7,356 nucleotides of DNA from Holophagaceae bacterium (GTDB lineage: Bacteria > Acidobacteriota > Holophagae > Holophagales > Holophagaceae). The notes beneath the pieces were generated by a model, which saw only the letters and a program-made list of their open reading frames with translations, had not been told where the DNA came from and did no database searches. Both the position numbers and the translations under genes were made by a program. Location: contig JANXYT010000279.1 of assembly GCA_025355915.1 (NCBI GenBank), forward strand, positions 1-7,356, read 5' to 3'. How positions within the stretch are numbered: position 1 is the first letter of the stretch; every line of letters starts with the position of its first letter. This document shows positions 6,416 to 7,356 of this stretch, piece by piece.

Positions 6416-7059
6416 GCGCAGCGTCCACCGGCTACGATTTCCAGGGCATGCGCCAGGAATTGCGGACCAATCCAAAGACCCAGATCGCCCTCGCAGCTTT
6501 CGCGCTGATCCTGATCTACGCGCTCTATACCTTTCTTTCCCCCGATGTGCCCAAGGGCCGCCGAGCTGCGATGGACAAGGGCGGATCGAGCCTCGACCCC
6601 CGGCAGTTGCTGAGCCTGCGTCGATTGCCCGATCTCGCAGCACTCGGAAAGGCCGGCGAACTTCCGCCCGGAGCCAAGATCCAGCGGGATCTCTTCATGT
6701 TCGAGGCGCCGCCGCCACCGCCCGTGAAGGTGAAGCCACCGCCGCCCCCCCCTCCGCCGACCCCAGAAGAGCTGGAGCGCCTGCGACTGGTCCAGGAAAA
6801 GGCCACTGAATTCGCCAGCCGCCCGCAGGATCTCCGTTACCTCGGGTTCTTCAAGGGCAGTCCTTCCGGGCTGGTAGGCGCCTTCATGAAGGGTGAGGAA
6901 CCGGTCACCCTGACTCAGGGCACCATTCTCAAGGAACGCTGGAAACTCGTGTCCGTTCTTGACACCCGCGCTGAATTCCAAAATACGAAGTATCCGGACC
7001 TGCGATATGTCCTGGAGGTCCGTGAGGCCTCTGGTGGCGCGGTCGTGAACCAGTTCTGA
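6412..7059 (+). CDS. pilP: PilP/GspC-like periplasmic linker protein with polyproline hinge
   Basis: Inner-membrane anchored protein expected to connect the PilN/PilO platform to the outer-membrane secretin. The 215 residues have a cytoplasmic N-terminus of about 22, one membrane helix at about 23-42, and an extended region with R-D-L-F-M-F (92-97), reminiscent of the R-x-P-F motif of PilP/GspC proteins. Two polyproline runs follow (P100-P104 and P109-P116, split by V-K-V-K), then a short helix (118-135). The C-terminal beta domain at about 140-208 has the homology-region order: L-R-Y-L-G-F-F (141-147), turn, G-E-E-P-V-T-L-T-Q-G (161-170), W-K-L-V-S-V (177-182), Y-V-L-E-V (199-203). PilP is usually a lipoprotein with a lipobox; this one has a transmembrane anchor, which is more GspC-like. 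A strong GAGGAGGG (6398-6405) sits 6 bases before the ATG, which overlaps the previous stop. Confidence 0.75.
   Translation: MSAASTGYDFQGMRQELRTNPKTQIALAAFALILIYALYTFLSPDVPKGRRAAMDKGGSSLDPRQLLSLRRLPDLAALGKAGELPPGAKIQRDLFMFEAPPPPPVKVKPPPPPPPPTPEELERLRLVQEKATEFASRPQDLRYLGFFKGSPSGLVGAFMKGEEPVTLTQGTILKERWKLVSVLDTRAEFQNTKYPDLRYVLEVREASGGAVVNQF
6715..6764 (+). repeat. Proline-codon tract with a C8 run
   Basis: A CCN-rich segment encodes five and then eight consecutive prolines around V-K-V-K, using mixed CCG, CCA, CCC and CCT codons. Codon mixing suggests selection for the peptide rather than simple repeat expansion. A run of eight C lies at 6745-6752. Such Pro stretches normally need elongation factor P for efficient translation. 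Confidence 0.6.
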
Positions 7060-7062
7060 TTC

Positions 7063-7067
7063 GAAGG
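7063..7067 (+). promoter_or_regulatory. Ribosome binding site deciding the lipoprotein start
   Basis: GAAGG directly abuts an in-frame ATG at 7068 but is 9 bases before the in-frame ATG at 7077. Normal spacing favours 7077. The 7068 start would only add M-P-P before the signal peptide. Confidence 0.5.
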
Positions 7068-7076
7068 ATGCCCCCG

Positions 7077-7356
7077 ATGTCGACCCCCTCCTTCGCCCTG
7101 TTCCGCAAGCCTCTGCTGGTCGTCGCGGCCCTGCTGCTGCTCCTCGGCTGCAGCCTCCACAAGGCCAACAAGGCCTTTGACGAAGGCCGCTTCGATGATG
7201 CTGTCATCGAGTACCGGTCCGTCCTCCGCAGCGACCCCACCAACACGAAGGCCAGAATCGGCATCAAGCGCGCCTCGCAGCGGGCCGCGGAATCCCACCT
7301 ATCCCTCGCCCGCCAGGCTGACATGAAGGGTTTCAGCGATACGGTGCTCTCAGAGG
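7077..7356 (+). CDS. Outer-membrane lipoprotein with N-terminal TPRs, probable secretin (partial, 3' end beyond window)
   Basis: The first 93 residues are visible. A basic N-terminus (F-R-K), a hydrophobic stretch (13-23) and lipobox L-L-G-C with Cys25 form a lipoprotein signal peptide. A TPR-like repeat follows immediately: A-N-K-A-F-D-E-G-R-F-D-D-A-V-I-E-Y (about 30-46), ending L-R-S-D-P-T-N (50-56). A second helical pair starts A-A-E-S-H-L-S-L-A-R (about 69-78). Outer-membrane secretins with such an N-terminal TPR lipoprotein module occur in Acidobacteriota and related phyla, and a secretin is expected after PilMNOP. The secretin call is therefore an inference from context; the visible part alone supports only a TPR lipoprotein, such as a PilF/PilW-type pilotin. 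The gene follows the PilP-like stop by 17 bases and is likely in the same transcript. Confidence 0.65.
   Translation, partial: MSTPSFALFRKPLLVVAALLLLLGCSLHKANKAFDEGRFDDAVIEYRSVLRSDPTNTKARIGIKRASQRAAESHLSLARQADMKGFSDTVLSE

Noticed and set aside
5120..6643. 507-codon minus-strand open frame across the PilN- and PilO-like genes
   Set aside because: It is antisense to genes with clear domain structure, overlaps and RBSs; the composition is low-complexity R/S/G/A.

Overview
The window is GC-rich bacterial DNA. It holds the chromosome-organising ATPase gene smc on the minus strand and, divergent from it, the first five genes of an operon for an envelope-spanning type IV pilus / type II secretion-like assembly platform on the plus strand. 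The genus cannot be fixed from the sequence. A compact set of short PilM-, PilN-, PilO- and PilP-like genes leading into a lipoprotein with N-terminal TPRs (probably a TPR-fused secretin) resembles what is known in Acidobacteriota (Holophaga/Geothrix type) and some deltaproteobacterial lineages. I favour Acidobacteriota as an inference only.

Layout: 1-128 is the 3' end of a plus-strand gene, possibly a fumarase/aspartase-family C-terminus (weak). 129-476 is a gene-free stretch between two convergent gene ends. It is clearly AT-richer than its surroundings (about 45% GC over 181-360, 25% over 271-330), with three DnaA-box-like 9-mers and an imperfect stem-loop; this is the least explained part of the window. 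477-3986 (minus) is a complete SMC protein of 1169 residues with a GTG start. 3987-4245 is the divergent intergenic region, with a plausible promoter for the plus-strand operon. 4246-7059 holds four tightly coupled genes overlapping by 1, 4 and 4 bases: a PilM/GspL cytoplasmic-domain-like protein, PilN-like, PilO-like and PilP/GspC-like. After 17 bases comes the lipoprotein with TPRs, cut by the window end.

How the genes work together: by analogy with PilMNOPQ, the cytoplasmic PilM-like protein should bind the short cytoplasmic N-terminus of PilN. PilN and PilO should pair through their membrane-anchored coiled coils and ferredoxin-like periplasmic domains. The PilP/GspC-like protein should reach across the periplasm through its proline-rich linker to the outer-membrane secretin, which the last gene probably encodes. 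The ATPase, platform protein and pilins are not in this window. Departures from textbook families are a PilM-like protein with no recognisable nucleotide-binding signature, a PilN with a roughly 100-residue Pro/Arg-rich tail, long poly-C tracts in two platform genes, and an SMC hinge lacking its usual glycine-rich end.
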